Shown piece after piece: positions 1 through 10,056 of a stretch of 64,000 nt of DNA. The DNA is from an uncultured Caldilineaceae bacterium (GTDB lineage: Bacteria > Chloroflexota > Anaerolineae > Caldilineales > Caldilineaceae). The first letter of the stretch is position 1. Each line of letters starts with the position of its first letter. Both the position numbers and the translations under genes were made by a program. The stretch spans positions 4,052,722 to 4,116,721 of the forward strand of contig OY282381.1 of NCBI GenBank assembly GCA_958295915.1, given 5' to 3'. A model generated the notes under the pieces. That model was not told the DNA's origin, did not search any database, and saw only the letters and a list, made by a program, of their open reading frames with translations.

Positions 1-1764
1 TACCTCGTCGTTCTCCGCCAGATCGACCAGATGGAGTAAAGCCACCACCTTGGCTTCAATCATCGTGTTGGAATCCCACTCCTCGAAACCATGCCGGCCG
101 CGTCTTTGCAGCCAGGCGATAGCGCCGCTCTCACCCTCTGCCCGATGCCATTGCCCCGACCGCCCGCTGTTGGCGAAAGTGCGCCCAGGATAAAGCTGGC
201 CAGCCAATATCTGGCCAGCGAAGTAAAGGATCTGCCGGCTTTCGCCCCAGCCCCCGAGCTCCCTTTCAGACGAACCCGCTCCCCATCTGTCGAACATAGC
301 AGGTTCGTTCGATTGGCGCGGCTCATCCAGCCAGTATGGAAAGTTGACGACATAGTCTGCCAGCGGTTGCTGACGTAGATGCCTCCCTTGTGAGCGCCCT
401 CGAAGTTCCGCCGGGAATGAAGGGTTGTTCCCATAGCGCGCCAGCATACCCAACAGACCGACCAGAGAACAGGCGCTATCAGCGGCGCCTTGGGTAAGGT
501 CGGCGATCGTCCGCTGGATCACATCGACTTTGACCTGAGACCAGCGTTCTATGGCCATCTTGGCGATTTCGCAGAAAAGGGTGCCCGAACGCCTGGTCGC
601 ATCGATCAGGGCCTCCAGCCGACGCGCTGAGTACGCGCCGCCGGATTTGTCAGCTCCGCTGGCTGCTTCTGCATACGGATTCTTCGACACATGCAGCCGC
701 AGCGTCCGTTGAACCCGCATGCCGCCCAAGCTGAATTCCTCTGGCCCAGGCCTCAACACCAGATGACATGCGCCCTCCGGCGCTCGCAGCGCTGTGCCCA
801 TGTCCACTGTGGTAGAGCCATTCCCGTAGGGCGTAGCGGCCCGAGCCATCATGTAGATGCGGCCCTCCAGTGTCTGCAAGCGAAGTTCCATGTCAGATGG
901 GGACGGGGCATCATCTGATGACGGCCCGATGCGATCGGGCCAGTATACCTCTAGCCCGTCTTGAGCCGTATACACATCGCGGTCAAGATAAGCGTCCTCG
1001 AATAGACGTTCCAGCTCCTGACGGCGCGCCAGGGGCGCAATACGAGTCGGCAAGCGCACAGACCAACTATCCACTGAGGGCTGAGCGCCTCGCGGATTTG
1101 GCGCATCGTGCGAAGCCCGAACCGCGGCCTCAGCAACGACTAAGGCGAATCGCCAAGGCGATTCCCCCTTGGCTACACCCTTGGCTACAGTGTCAAGACG
1201 CGCCCAAATCTGGTTATGACCCGCCTGAAGGGAGACAGGGATAGGTATGGTGCGATGATGTTGGTGATGAAACCGCTCGTGCTGCAGAATGCGCTGGCCG
1301 TTCAGCCACACATCCGCCGGGCCGTTGGTGGTCAGCATGAAGGTCGCGTGTTGATCGGCCGGACACACCACCTGGGTGTAGGCCCAAACCTGCGCATACT
1401 GCCAGATCGAACGAACCTGCTCTCCATCTGTTGGACATAGCAGGTTTGTTCGATTCGAACGAACCTGCTCTCCATCTGTTGGACATAGCAGGTTTGTCCG
1501 ATTCGGATAGAACGCGCTCAGGTCGACAAAATGGTCGTCAAGGCAACGATAGGCCCGCCAGGTCAATGCCGTCTCGCCTATTTCCAGCCTGTCTCTCTCC
1601 ACAGGCGCCTGGGTAAAGACAGGGTCCGTTCCGGGCGTCCCTTGTGGCTGCCCGTCGGGAAGCGGGGTAACATGGGGGCCAGCCACAAGCCAGTTGTCGA
1701 TAGCGCCATTGTTGAGCCGATAGAACAACTGCCCCACTCGGCTATCGGACGAACCTGCTCTCAT
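1..1764 (-). CDS. Large uncharacterised protein, 3' end outside window (588 codons seen)
   Basis: One frame stays open from an ATG at 1764 to the left edge with no stop, so the C-terminus lies outside the window. An AGGA lies about 11 nt before the ATG and an in-frame TAA lies upstream. I read a beta-sandwich-like N-terminal part containing ADVWLNGQR, which resembles carbohydrate-binding domains of glycosidases, then a longer helical-looking part ending in GFEEWDSNTMIEAKVV. This style is seen in large uncharacterised Chloroflexota proteins. The function is unknown; a role in carbohydrate handling is only inferred, partly from the ABC transporter genes just upstream on the same strand. The frame runs through two tandem and one single copy of palindromic repeat A, one copy of repeat F and an 18-bp inverted repeat, all without disruption. 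The ATG itself lies in a half-copy of repeat A. Confidence 0.72.
   Translation of the reverse strand, partial: MRAGSSDSRVGQLFYRLNNGAIDNWLVAGPHVTPLPDGQPQGTPGTDPVFTQAPVERDRLEIGETALTWRAYRCLDDHFVDLSAFYPNRTNLLCPTDGEQVRSNRTNLLCPTDGEQVRSIWQYAQVWAYTQVVCPADQHATFMLTTNGPADVWLNGQRILQHERFHHQHHRTIPIPVSLQAGHNQIWARLDTVAKGVAKGESPWRFALVVAEAAVRASHDAPNPRGAQPSVDSWSVRLPTRIAPLARRQELERLFEDAYLDRDVYTAQDGLEVYWPDRIGPSSDDAPSPSDMELRLQTLEGRIYMMARAATPYGNGSTTVDMGTALRAPEGACHLVLRPGPEEFSLGGMRVQRTLRLHVSKNPYAEAASGADKSGGAYSARRLEALIDATRRSGTLFCEIAKMAIERWSQVKVDVIQRTIADLTQGAADSACSLVGLLGMLARYGNNPSFPAELRGRSQGRHLRQQPLADYVVNFPYWLDEPRQSNEPAMFDRWGAGSSERELGGWGESRQILYFAGQILAGQLYPGRTFANSGRSGQWHRAEGESGAIAWLQRRGRHGFEEWDSNTMIEAKVVALLHLVDLAENDEV
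269..312. repeat. Palindromic repeat A, copy 1, in frame in a gene
   Basis: The arms CGAACCCGCT and AGCAGGTTCG flank a loop containing CCCCATCTGTCGAACAT. The minus-strand gene reads it as SNEPAMFDRWGAGSSE, the same frame used by the copies in trxB and one copy in the metalloprotease gene. Confidence 0.8.
1073..1124. repeat. Palindromic repeat F, copy 1, in frame in a gene
   Basis: The arms GGGCTGAGCGC and GTGCGAAGCCC flank a variable centre. The other copy is intergenic at 42373-42422. The gene at the left edge translates it as VRASHDAPNPRGAQPS with no stop. Confidence 0.6.
1147..1164. repeat. 18-bp inverted repeat inside a gene
   Basis: GAATCGCC and GGCGATTC are perfect 8-bp arms around AA. 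It is read in frame as ESPWRFA in the minus-strand gene. No second copy was found in the window. Confidence 0.5.
1407..1503. repeat. Palindromic repeat A, tandem copies 2 and 3
   Basis: Two almost identical copies lie head to tail with a 48-bp period. Each has the arms CGAACGAACCTGC and GCAGGTTTGTYCG around TCTCCATCTGTTGGACATA. The period is a multiple of three, so both are read in the same frame, as RTNLLCPTDGEQVRS. This differs from the frame used at 269-312. Confidence 0.85.
1747..1763. repeat. Half-copy of palindromic repeat A at a gene start
   Basis: CGGACGAACCTGCTCTC matches one arm and the first loop bases of repeat A and then stops. The proposed ATG of the minus-strand gene lies at its edge, so the first residues (MRAGSSDS) derive from the repeat. 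Confidence 0.55.
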
Positions 1765-1915
1765 ACGTCGGTTTTTCCTTGCGTCTCCGCGACATTGCGT
1801 TCCTGGGTTTGGTTATACATAGCTATGGAAAAACTGTAAAAGGAGCGGAAGACCCCCAAGGGCCTCCCGTCCCGATTTGCCGGCAGATGGCGCACTGTCA
1901 CTATCCTTGCCTCTG

Positions 1916-3940
1916 CTACCGATCGAAGAACAGCGTCTCCGGGCGATAGACATCGGCCATGGTATTGTCCCAGCCCATGAATACTTCCTCTGGAATATTG
2001 GTAAGGGTGGGGTCGAGAGCGCCGATGGACGGCGCCATCGTCGTCGTGCCGATCACCCACAGCTCCTCTCGAGCCGTGGTCACAATCTCTGTAACCAGTT
2101 GAAGCTGTTTGGCCGGATCTGTCTCCGCTTGCAGCGCCAGCCATTTCTCCTGGTTTTCCTGGGGCTTGCCGGTCGGTTCCAGTCCCTCGGCGCCGTTGGT
2201 TTCAAGCCACAGCCCATAGAGCGGGAAAGGAGCTGAATTCTTCTCCGGCACGAATGCTCTGCGCGCTGTCAGAATATAAGGATGCGTCGGCGTCGCGCCA
2301 ATCGTTAAGGCATCCCAGTCTAAAGCCCGCATGCGCTCCCAGTACAGCCGACTATCGATCAGCTTGTTTGTGGCGTGAATGCCCACCTTCTGCAGATAAT
2401 CGACGACCAACTCAGTGTCGTCCGCCCAGCCATAATGGACGAAGTTGATGAAGAGCTTTTCCCCATCCGGGCGTAGCCGCCAACCGTCAGCATTGCGCTG
2501 GTCCAGCCCGATTTCATCCAGGAGCGCATTGGCCTTGTCAGGGTCATACTCGGTATAGAGCGTGGCCAGGGACTCGGTTGCCTGCCGGGTCGGTGTGCCC
2601 AAAGGCGGCATCGGCTGCGATGGTTGTACGGTGCCAAAGTAGTTGAGGATACCGATCTCATCGCGGTTGATGGCATGGGAGACTGCCAGACGAAAACGCT
2701 TGTCCTGATAGATCGCCCGCTGGGCCTCATCCTCCGTGTGTTGGTTGAAGGTTATGTTGAGCATGGTATCGCCCGGGAAGTAGTACTTGACCACGCGTAT
2801 CTTGCCCTGCTCTTCCGCCTCCAACAGATCCGGCAAAAGTTTGAAATCCAACCATACCACATACTCCAGATCGCCGGTCAAGCCTTGCAACTCCTGCACT
2901 TCTTTGCTGACCTGAGTGTGGAGAATGCGATCGATATAGGGTAGCTGTTGGCCCGTCTCGTCCACAGCCCAGAAATAGGGGTTGCGCTCCCAAATCCAGG
3001 GAGGCGTGTCAGGCGCCGTTTTCGTGGGGATGAAGCCTTGCAGATAGGGCTTTTGGATTTGGCCTTCGACGTTGTGAGGACCTACTTTGTGCCCGAACAG
3101 CTCATTCCAGGTACTAAATCCCCCATCGCTCACCAGTGCCTCGAGATCATCCGCAGAGACAAAATCAGGATGGAACTGCTTCATGTAATGCTCAGGATGG
3201 CGACAGAAATTGCCGCCTGACCAATACGAGGCCAAACGGTCCATAAACCAGGGCTTGGGCGTGTCCGCTTTGAACTCTATCGTGAAGTCGTTAATCACGC
3301 TAAAGTCCATCAGACTCCCATCTGAGTTCTGGTAGACCGGGGGCTTCGCGGGGCGCAACTCGTCGTTCTGCAAGACATGGTTCCAGAAAAAAGCCGCGTC
3401 ATCGGCCGTATACGCTTCCCCATCCGACCACTTCAGACCCTCGCGCAGATGGATCGTGAACCGGGATGAGTCTTCGCTGATCTCGAAAGATTCGGCGATA
3501 TTGGGAACGACCTCGCCAACTTCACCGCGCAGCCCCCAAGCATAGAAGACCAGGGTCTGGCCAGAAAAGTTGCCTAAATTGTAGCCGTTGAACGGGGGTG
3601 GGCGCATACCCGCCGTGTTGATGTCGCCGCCATACTTGCCGATTTTTTCCAGCACGGGCAGCACCAGTGGGTTCACAGGAAGCCGCTCGTCCACCGGCGG
3701 CAACTCGCCCTTGGCGACCAACTCAGCCAGCATCGGCGCTTCCTTATACACGCTGGCCTCTGCGCCCGCAGCGACATCAGACGAAACCGCTTCTGCCTCT
3801 GACGGCGCCCCGGCCTCAGCCGGAGCATCGGTTTCGCCCGCAGCGCAGGCAGCGAGCGCAGCGCCGGCCGCAACCACGCCGGAGACGCGCAAGAACTCAC
3901 GTCTCGAGATGGCTCGTTTAGCGAAAAGATCGTATTTCAT
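1916..3940 (-). CDS. Peptide ABC transporter solute-binding lipoprotein (SBP family 5)
   Basis: The protein has 674 residues. A twin-arginine signal (SRREFLR, about residues 12-18) is followed by a hydrophobic run and a lipobox ending in LAAC near residue 32, so it is probably exported folded and lipid-anchored. An Ala/Glu/Pro-rich linker leads to a DppA/OppA-like domain containing SFEISEDSSRFTIHLREGLK and DAAFFWNHVL. It is slightly longer than the family norm of 530-600 residues. It is the last gene of a dppB-dppC-dppD-dppF-SBP series on the minus strand, 72 bp after the second ATPase. The ligand cannot be read from sequence. Chloroflexota use this family for sugars and glycan fragments as well as peptides, and the nearby oxidoreductase and possible carbohydrate-binding gene make a sugar plausible. 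Confidence 0.93.
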   Translation of the reverse strand: MKYDLFAKRAISRREFLRVSGVVAAGAALAACAAGETDAPAEAGAPSEAEAVSSDVAAGAEASVYKEAPMLAELVAKGELPPVDERLPVNPLVLPVLEKIGKYGGDINTAGMRPPPFNGYNLGNFSGQTLVFYAWGLRGEVGEVVPNIAESFEISEDSSRFTIHLREGLKWSDGEAYTADDAAFFWNHVLQNDELRPAKPPVYQNSDGSLMDFSVINDFTIEFKADTPKPWFMDRLASYWSGGNFCRHPEHYMKQFHPDFVSADDLEALVSDGGFSTWNELFGHKVGPHNVEGQIQKPYLQGFIPTKTAPDTPPWIWERNPYFWAVDETGQQLPYIDRILHTQVSKEVQELQGLTGDLEYVVWLDFKLLPDLLEAEEQGKIRVVKYYFPGDTMLNITFNQHTEDEAQRAIYQDKRFRLAVSHAINRDEIGILNYFGTVQPSQPMPPLGTPTRQATESLATLYTEYDPDKANALLDEIGLDQRNADGWRLRPDGEKLFINFVHYGWADDTELVVDYLQKVGIHATNKLIDSRLYWERMRALDWDALTIGATPTHPYILTARRAFVPEKNSAPFPLYGLWLETNGAEGLEPTGKPQENQEKWLALQAETDPAKQLQLVTEIVTTAREELWVIGTTTMAPSIGALDPTLTNIPEEVFMGWDNTMADVYRPETLFFDR

Positions 3941-4012
3941 ACCTGGTTTTCCTCCTCGTCGGTAGCTTGCCTGATATGTATGCCAGATTGAAAAGTACGC
4001 ATCACCTCCTTC

Positions 4013-5036
<1,024 letters not shown>

Positions 5037-5044
<8 letters not shown>

Positions 5045-6083
5045 TTTGGCTGACTCTGGCTCCAGAAAGGGAAACCCTTTCTTCATGATACAGAAAACAG
5101 GCCACCTGATGCCCCAACTCAATCTCGACCAGCGCCGGTGGTTGCCCCGCATCGCATACGCCCGCCATAGCCTCCGGACAGCGTGGATGATAGGGACAGC
5201 CCTGCAAGCTGGCAAAGGGATCCGGCACAACGCCTCGGATCGAATCAAGCCGTTTCTTTTTGACCTCCCCCAACTTGGGGATCGATCGGTGCAGACCCGC
5301 TGTATAGGGGTGTTTGGGCGCACGGAAAATGGTCGTGACAGCGGCTTGTTCAACCACCCGACCCCAATACATCACCACCACCACATCGGCCATCTCAGCC
5401 ACCACGCTCAGGTCGTGGGTGATGATCATGATCGCCATCCCCAATCGTTCTTGCCAGCGGTTCATCAGGTCTAAGATCTGCGCCTGGATGGTCACATCCA
5501 ACGCGGTGGTAGGCTCATCGGCAATGAGCAAGCTGGGGTTGCAGGAAAGCGCCATGGCGATCATCGCGCGTTGCAGCATCCCGCCGCTGAGCCGGAACGG
5601 ATATTCGTCCACCCGACGCAACGGGTCGGGAATGCCGACGTTGCTCAACATCTCAACCGCAATGTCTTTGGCTTCTTTATGGCTTACATCCTGATGAAGC
5701 CGAACCGCTTCGATAATCTGGTGCCCAATCGTATGCACCATGCTGAAGGAGCTCATCGGTTCCTGGAAAATCATGGCGATTTCTGCCCCGCGAATCTCCC
5801 GAATCTCGCGCTCGTCCGGCTCCAATGTCACCAGATCGATGGGTGTCGTTGCGCCATTCGTGCGCCGATGCCAAAGAATTTCGCCCCCCACGACTTTCCC
5901 CGGCGTCGGTTCAATCCGCATGATCGATTGGGCGGTGATGCTCTTGCCACAGCCACTTTCGCCCACCACGCCCAACGTCTGTTCACGCGCCAGGTCAAAA
6001 CTGACGCCATCAACGGCCTTGACGACGCCCTCGTCCGTGAAGAAGTAGGTTTTGAGATCGATCACTTCAAGCAGGGCGCTCAA
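5037..6083 (-). CDS. dppD: Oligopeptide/dipeptide ABC transporter ATP-binding protein (DppD-like)
   Basis: The 348-residue ATPase has Walker [11 protein letters not shown], signature [15 protein letters not shown], Walker [13 protein letters not shown], the H-loop in IITHDLSV and the C-terminal cysteine motif [10 protein letters not shown]. The start is a TTG (SALLEVIDL) with AAGGGG upstream. The gene lies 29 bp after the DppC-like permease and overlaps the DppF-like ATPase by 8 nt. It is the first ATPase of the pair typical of this importer class. Confidence 0.93.
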
Positions 6084-6112
6084 CCTAGAACCCCTTTCTT
6101 GCCATCGCTATA

Positions 6113-7273
6113 CTAATGATACGGATCAGCCGCATCGCGCAAACCATCTCCCACAAAGTTGAATGCCAGGACGGCAATGATGACCAGGACAGCCGGAAGC
6201 AACAGCCACGGCAAGCGGATGATGGCTCGAATATTTTGGGCATCTTGGAGCAGCACGCCCCAACTAATCGCCGGGGAGCGCAGTCCAACCCCCAGGAAAC
6301 TCAGCGTCGTTTCACCGATGATCATGGCCGGCACGCTCAAGGTTGCCACCGCGATAATGTGGCTCATAAAGGAAGGCACAAGATGCTTTCTGATGATCCA
6401 GGCGGTGCTGGCCCCAGACAGCCGCGCAGCCTTGACAAACGCCTCTTCGCGGACGGCCAGGAACTTGCCTCGCACCACCCGGGCCATGCCCGTCCAACCG
6501 AGGATAGATAGAATAAGGGTAATGAAGAAATAGACGCGCACAATGGACCAGTTGGCTGGCAGGGCCGCGCTCAAAGCCATCCACAGCGGCAAGCTGGGAA
6601 AGGCGCGCAAGATTTCAATGAGCCGCTGAACGATGGTATCGACTATCCCGCCAAAATAGCCAGACACCCCGCCGATTATGATGCCCAAAACAAAGCTCAG
6701 CGCCACCCCAAGCAGGCCGATCGACAGCGAAAGACGGGTGCCGAAAATAAGGCGCGACAGCAGATCCCGACCATGCCCATCCGTGCCGAGCAAGAATAAC
6801 GGGGCTTCTTCGCCAGCGCCAAATAGATGAATGTCAGTCGCAAAAAGGCCCCACAGTTTATAGGGGGCGCCATGGACAAAGAACCGCACCGCATACATCT
6901 CATTTTCAACCGTTTCATACGTGCGCCTGAACTTGGCATCCATCTGTTGTTCAGCGCCGTAGACAAAAGGCCGCCAGTGGAAATGTCCCTCGCTATCGAA
7001 AAAACGCAGTCGCTGTGGCGGAGCCTCTGCATACTCCACATAGCGTTCGTGGGGCGAAAATGGCGCAAAGAATTCAGCAAAGAAGACAAATAGATAGAGA
7101 ATGATGAGCGCAACCGCCGAGATGACCGCTAAGGTATGCTTGCGAAACTTGCGCCAGGTCAGAACCAGAGGAGGCGCTAAATAATAGGCCTCTTCAACCT
7201 CGTCATCCGCTTCTTCAAGTGTTAGCCCTGTCCGACTGTCAGCGTCAATGGAGCTTGATTTCGACATGTCCAT
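6113..7273 (-). CDS. dppC: Peptide ABC transporter permease (DppC-like)
   Basis: The 386-residue inner-membrane permease has a first membrane helix near residues 45-70, then an unusually large external loop (about residues 70-180) before the conserved core. The core carries the EAA-type motif VKAARLSGASTAWIIRKHLVP that docks on the ATPase. DppC homologues are usually about 290-310 residues, and the excess is the loop after the first helix, as in some long Chloroflexota homologues. It lies 81 bp downstream of the DppB-like gene and is transcribed with it. Confidence 0.9.
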   Translation of the reverse strand: MDMSKSSSIDADSRTGLTLEEADDEVEEAYYLAPPLVLTWRKFRKHTLAVISAVALIILYLFVFFAEFFAPFSPHERYVEYAEAPPQRLRFFDSEGHFHWRPFVYGAEQQMDAKFRRTYETVENEMYAVRFFVHGAPYKLWGLFATDIHLFGAGEEAPLFLLGTDGHGRDLLSRLIFGTRLSLSIGLLGVALSFVLGIIIGGVSGYFGGIVDTIVQRLIEILRAFPSLPLWMALSAALPANWSIVRVYFFITLILSILGWTGMARVVRGKFLAVREEAFVKAARLSGASTAWIIRKHLVPSFMSHIIAVATLSVPAMIIGETTLSFLGVGLRSPAISWGVLLQDAQNIRAIIRLPWLLLPAVLVIIAVLAFNFVGDGLRDAADPYH

Positions 7274-7354
7274 AGTTGTGATTGCACTCCTGCAAAAAGG
7301 ATTCAGCGCTCGGCCATCGATGAATCCTCCGACCGATACCCGCTCACGATTGCA

Positions 7355-8344
7355 TCACGTCGCGCCTTCATAGCGAATTCTGGGGTCTATGATGGCCAGC
7401 AATATGTCCGAGAGCAATGTGCCAATCACGGTTAAGCTGGCCGCCAACATGACGAAAGACCCGGCCAGGTACATATCTTCCTCTAGCAGCGCCTGCAAAA
7501 AGAGCGGCCCGGCCGTGGGCAAAGCCAATACCACCGATACAATGGTCTCGCCCGCTATCAGCGAAGGCAAAACCCAGCCCACAGTTGAAATGAAAGGGTT
7601 GAGGGCCAAGCGGACAGGATACCGTAAAACCAACTTCCAATACTGCAACCCTTTGGCCCGAGCCGTCATCACATATGGTTTCTGCAACTCATCCAGAAGG
7701 TTCGCCCGCATGACGCGGATGGTGCCGGCCGTGCCAGCCGTGCCCACCACAATCATAGGGATAGCCAGATGCTTCAACAGATCGATGGCCTTGGCAAAAC
7801 TCCAGGGAGCAGTCGTATATTCCTGCGAAAACAGACCGCCAACGCCTGTGTCCAGATATCTGTAGGAGAGATACATCAGAATCAGAGCCAGCAGAAAATT
7901 GGGAATGGCCAACCCCAGGAACCCGGCAAAGGTAAAGACATAATCACCAACCGAGTACTGTTTGACCGCCGAGTAGATCCCAATCGGGAAGGCGACTACC
8001 CAGGTGAACATCAACGCTGAAAATGAAATAAGGAGGCTATACAACAGACGCGCGCCAATCAAGTCTCGGACCGGCTGATGCCAGGCCAGGGAATACCCCA
8101 TGTCACCCCGCACAAAGCGCGTTATCCACTTCCAATAGCGCACATACCACGGTTGATTCAGACCATATTGATGACGCAAGTTCTCAATCACATGGTCGGG
8201 AATATCCCCGGCCTCCATGAGCGTATTGATATAAGTGGTCACATAATCGCCAGGCGGCAATTCAATAATAATATAAGAAATAATTGAAATAACGGCAAGG
8301 GTGGGGATCATGAATAGGAGACGTTTGACGATAAACTGGAGCAT
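7355..8344 (-). CDS. dppB: Peptide ABC transporter permease (DppB-like)
   Basis: The 329-residue protein begins MLQFIVKRLLFMIPTLAVIS, a typical DppB/OppB first helix with no separate signal. The middle carries the coupling motif YVMTARAKGLQYWKLVLRY, and the end (DILLAIIDPRIRYE) matches the family C-terminus. It is the first gene of the transporter series and forms the channel with the DppC-like permease. Confidence 0.92.
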   Translation of the reverse strand: MLQFIVKRLLFMIPTLAVISIISYIIIELPPGDYVTTYINTLMEAGDIPDHVIENLRHQYGLNQPWYVRYWKWITRFVRGDMGYSLAWHQPVRDLIGARLLYSLLISFSALMFTWVVAFPIGIYSAVKQYSVGDYVFTFAGFLGLAIPNFLLALILMYLSYRYLDTGVGGLFSQEYTTAPWSFAKAIDLLKHLAIPMIVVGTAGTAGTIRVMRANLLDELQKPYVMTARAKGLQYWKLVLRYPVRLALNPFISTVGWVLPSLIAGETIVSVVLALPTAGPLFLQALLEEDMYLAGSFVMLAASLTVIGTLLSDILLAIIDPRIRYEGAT

Positions 8345-8365
8345 GGCCCTTGCCTTGAGTCTCTC

Positions 8366-8533
8366 TTAGACTCTTCTGATTGCTGACGCGTCCTCAGCGC
8401 CTACGAGTATATAACTCTCTCTGAACATTGCCAACTCGATGTCGCCATTCTCCATTACGGAGCCGCCATATAGAATATAGATGTCATCGCTGATCTGATA
8501 TGCTGTCGATAGATCGTGGGTGATGAGAGCGCG
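8366..8533 (-). pseudogene. Remnant of an oligopeptide ABC transporter ATPase
   Basis: About 50 codons read ALITHDLSTAYQISDDIYIL followed by YGGSVMENGDIE. This matches the H-loop and the segment just after it in OppD/DppF-type ATPases (usual text THDLSTAYQISD). Walker A, signature and Walker B are absent upstream. The frame runs on into unrelated low-complexity sequence, so this is a decayed fragment. It lies just before the intact permease gene and may be the relic of an earlier transporter or of a rearrangement. Confidence 0.7.
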
Positions 8534-8756
8534 GGCAACGCGCCCCTCTCGAGCAGGGGCGCATGTAACAGAGCGCCCGCGTACGCTCACCTCTGGCAGG
8601 ATGAATGCAATGCAAAGACGCAGACGCCGCAGGGCCGCAATGAACTCCCTGGTTTTTCTGGCGCCTTGCGACATTGCGTTCCGTCTCAAAGCAGCCACAC
8701 TGGATTTCGGCAAGCGAATTACGCATACGCCCGGATGCCCCCATGCGTCGTCTCCC
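8534..8756. other. Non-coding spacer with short repeat-like motifs
   Basis: No conserved coding sequence is visible. It contains TGCAAAGACGCAGACGC and AATTACGCATACGC, close to the CGCAAAGACGC and CGCAATACGC motifs that recur elsewhere in the window. It separates the oxidoreductase gene from the ABC remnant. Confidence 0.4.
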
Positions 8757-9926
8757 TTAAAGAGGCTCCTGATGCCACGACATGGCCTCGCCCCGCACGA
8801 GACCGGCACGACGCTCATAGCGACCGGGCCACTCCACCGGCAGCTCCCCGTCCTCGACCATCAGCTTGAGCGGGTTCACGCGGGTCTTGAGCGGCAGGTA
8901 AATGCGCTGCCGCTTGCGCGCCGATTCAAACAACGCCATCATGATCTCCTGCACCGCCCTGCCCCGCGCCGCGCCGCTGATGGGCTGCTCAACCCGCCCT
9001 TCGACCCAATCAATAACCTCCTGGCACTGATGAGACCAGCAATCGTGCCACGGCGCGATGACTTCCTGCCAACCGTTGGTCGATCCGTTGAGGTAGCGAA
9101 CTGTGCCGATCTCGTAGTTATAGCGGGCTGAGAGACCTTCAGGCATATACATGGGCGCGTCGGAAGGGATAGCGCTCTCCGGGTGGTAGGTTGTATCCAG
9201 TTCCATGATGCCGTGACTACCGATTACCCGGCAGCCTTGGCCCAGCCCCCGCGTCAAGTTGCCCTGGATGAAGATGGCGGCGCCGTTGTCACAGCCGGCC
9301 ACGCCGAGACAAGCATCCTCGGCCGGCAACCCCCGTTCCACCTGGTCCGTCGTGCGTTCGACCGCGCCCAGCGCCCATTCAACCTGAGGCTCGTCCATGA
9401 GGAAGAGAGCCAGACGGATGTTGTGGGAGTTGGTGTTGAGAAGATTCCCGCCTTCCTCCAACTGAATCTGGGTGACCCGGCCGACCACGCCCTGCCGAAT
9501 CAGATCCCGGGCCTTGAGCCAGGTGGCATGGTGGGGACGCTGGTACGCGATCAGCAGCTTGACCCCGTTGCGTTCGCACGCGGTGAGCATGGCGTCGGCC
9601 TCGCCTAAATCCACAGCCATGGGCTTCTGGCAAATGATCGCCTTGGGACGCCGAGCTGCAGCCGCGATGACCATCTCCGCGTGCTGCTGATGCCAGGAGC
9701 AGACATCGACAAAATCCAGCCCTTCCCTATCCAACATCTCGCGGTAGTCGGCATAGCGGTGTTCCACGCCGACCCCAAAAAAATCACCAAACTCCCGCAG
9801 GGCATCTGGGTTTGTGTCGGCAATGGCCCCAATCCGGGTCGGACATCCCTGGACGCCCTGCCAGCCCCGTGCATGCACGCGGGCGATAATGCCGCAGGCA
9901 ATGATCCCAGTCCGATAGCTGGTCAT
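8757..9926 (-). CDS. Gfo/Idh/MocA family oxidoreductase
   Basis: The 389-residue NAD(P)-dependent oxidoreductase has an N-terminal Rossmann fold (TGIIACGIIARVHARGW), the family motif ICQKPMAVD that supplies the EKP-type lysine (here QKP), and a C-terminal alpha/beta substrate domain. I start at MTSYRTG because AGGAG lies 8 nt before it; an 8-residue longer frame has no such site. These enzymes usually oxidise or reduce sugars, inositols or their derivatives; the substrate here is unknown. It lies upstream of the peptide/sugar ABC transporter on the same strand. Confidence 0.87.
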   Translation of the reverse strand: MTSYRTGIIACGIIARVHARGWQGVQGCPTRIGAIADTNPDALREFGDFFGVGVEHRYADYREMLDREGLDFVDVCSWHQQHAEMVIAAAARRPKAIICQKPMAVDLGEADAMLTACERNGVKLLIAYQRPHHATWLKARDLIRQGVVGRVTQIQLEEGGNLLNTNSHNIRLALFLMDEPQVEWALGAVERTTDQVERGLPAEDACLGVAGCDNGAAIFIQGNLTRGLGQGCRVIGSHGIMELDTTYHPESAIPSDAPMYMPEGLSARYNYEIGTVRYLNGSTNGWQEVIAPWHDCWSHQCQEVIDWVEGRVEQPISGAARGRAVQEIMMALFESARKRQRIYLPLKTRVNPLKLMVEDGELPVEWPGRYERRAGLVRGEAMSWHQEPL

Positions 9927-10056
9927 AGAATGCTCCTGGTAAAGGCGCAAGATAGAACGGTGCCTCCCAAGATGAGAATAAATTTCTGGCTCATCTTTGT
10001 CAAACGCTGCATCCGTCCCCGCTGGTTATGCAATACGCAACCGCATGCCCCCTGAT

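Noticed and set aside
1407..1503. Two tandem palindromes as a minimal CRISPR
   Set aside because: No spacer separates the units, and single copies lie elsewhere inside genes.
5045..5353. 103-residue N-terminal extension of the DppF-like ATPase
   Set aside because: It overlaps the dppD coding region, has no homology-like text and precedes the canonical MDDILLEV start.
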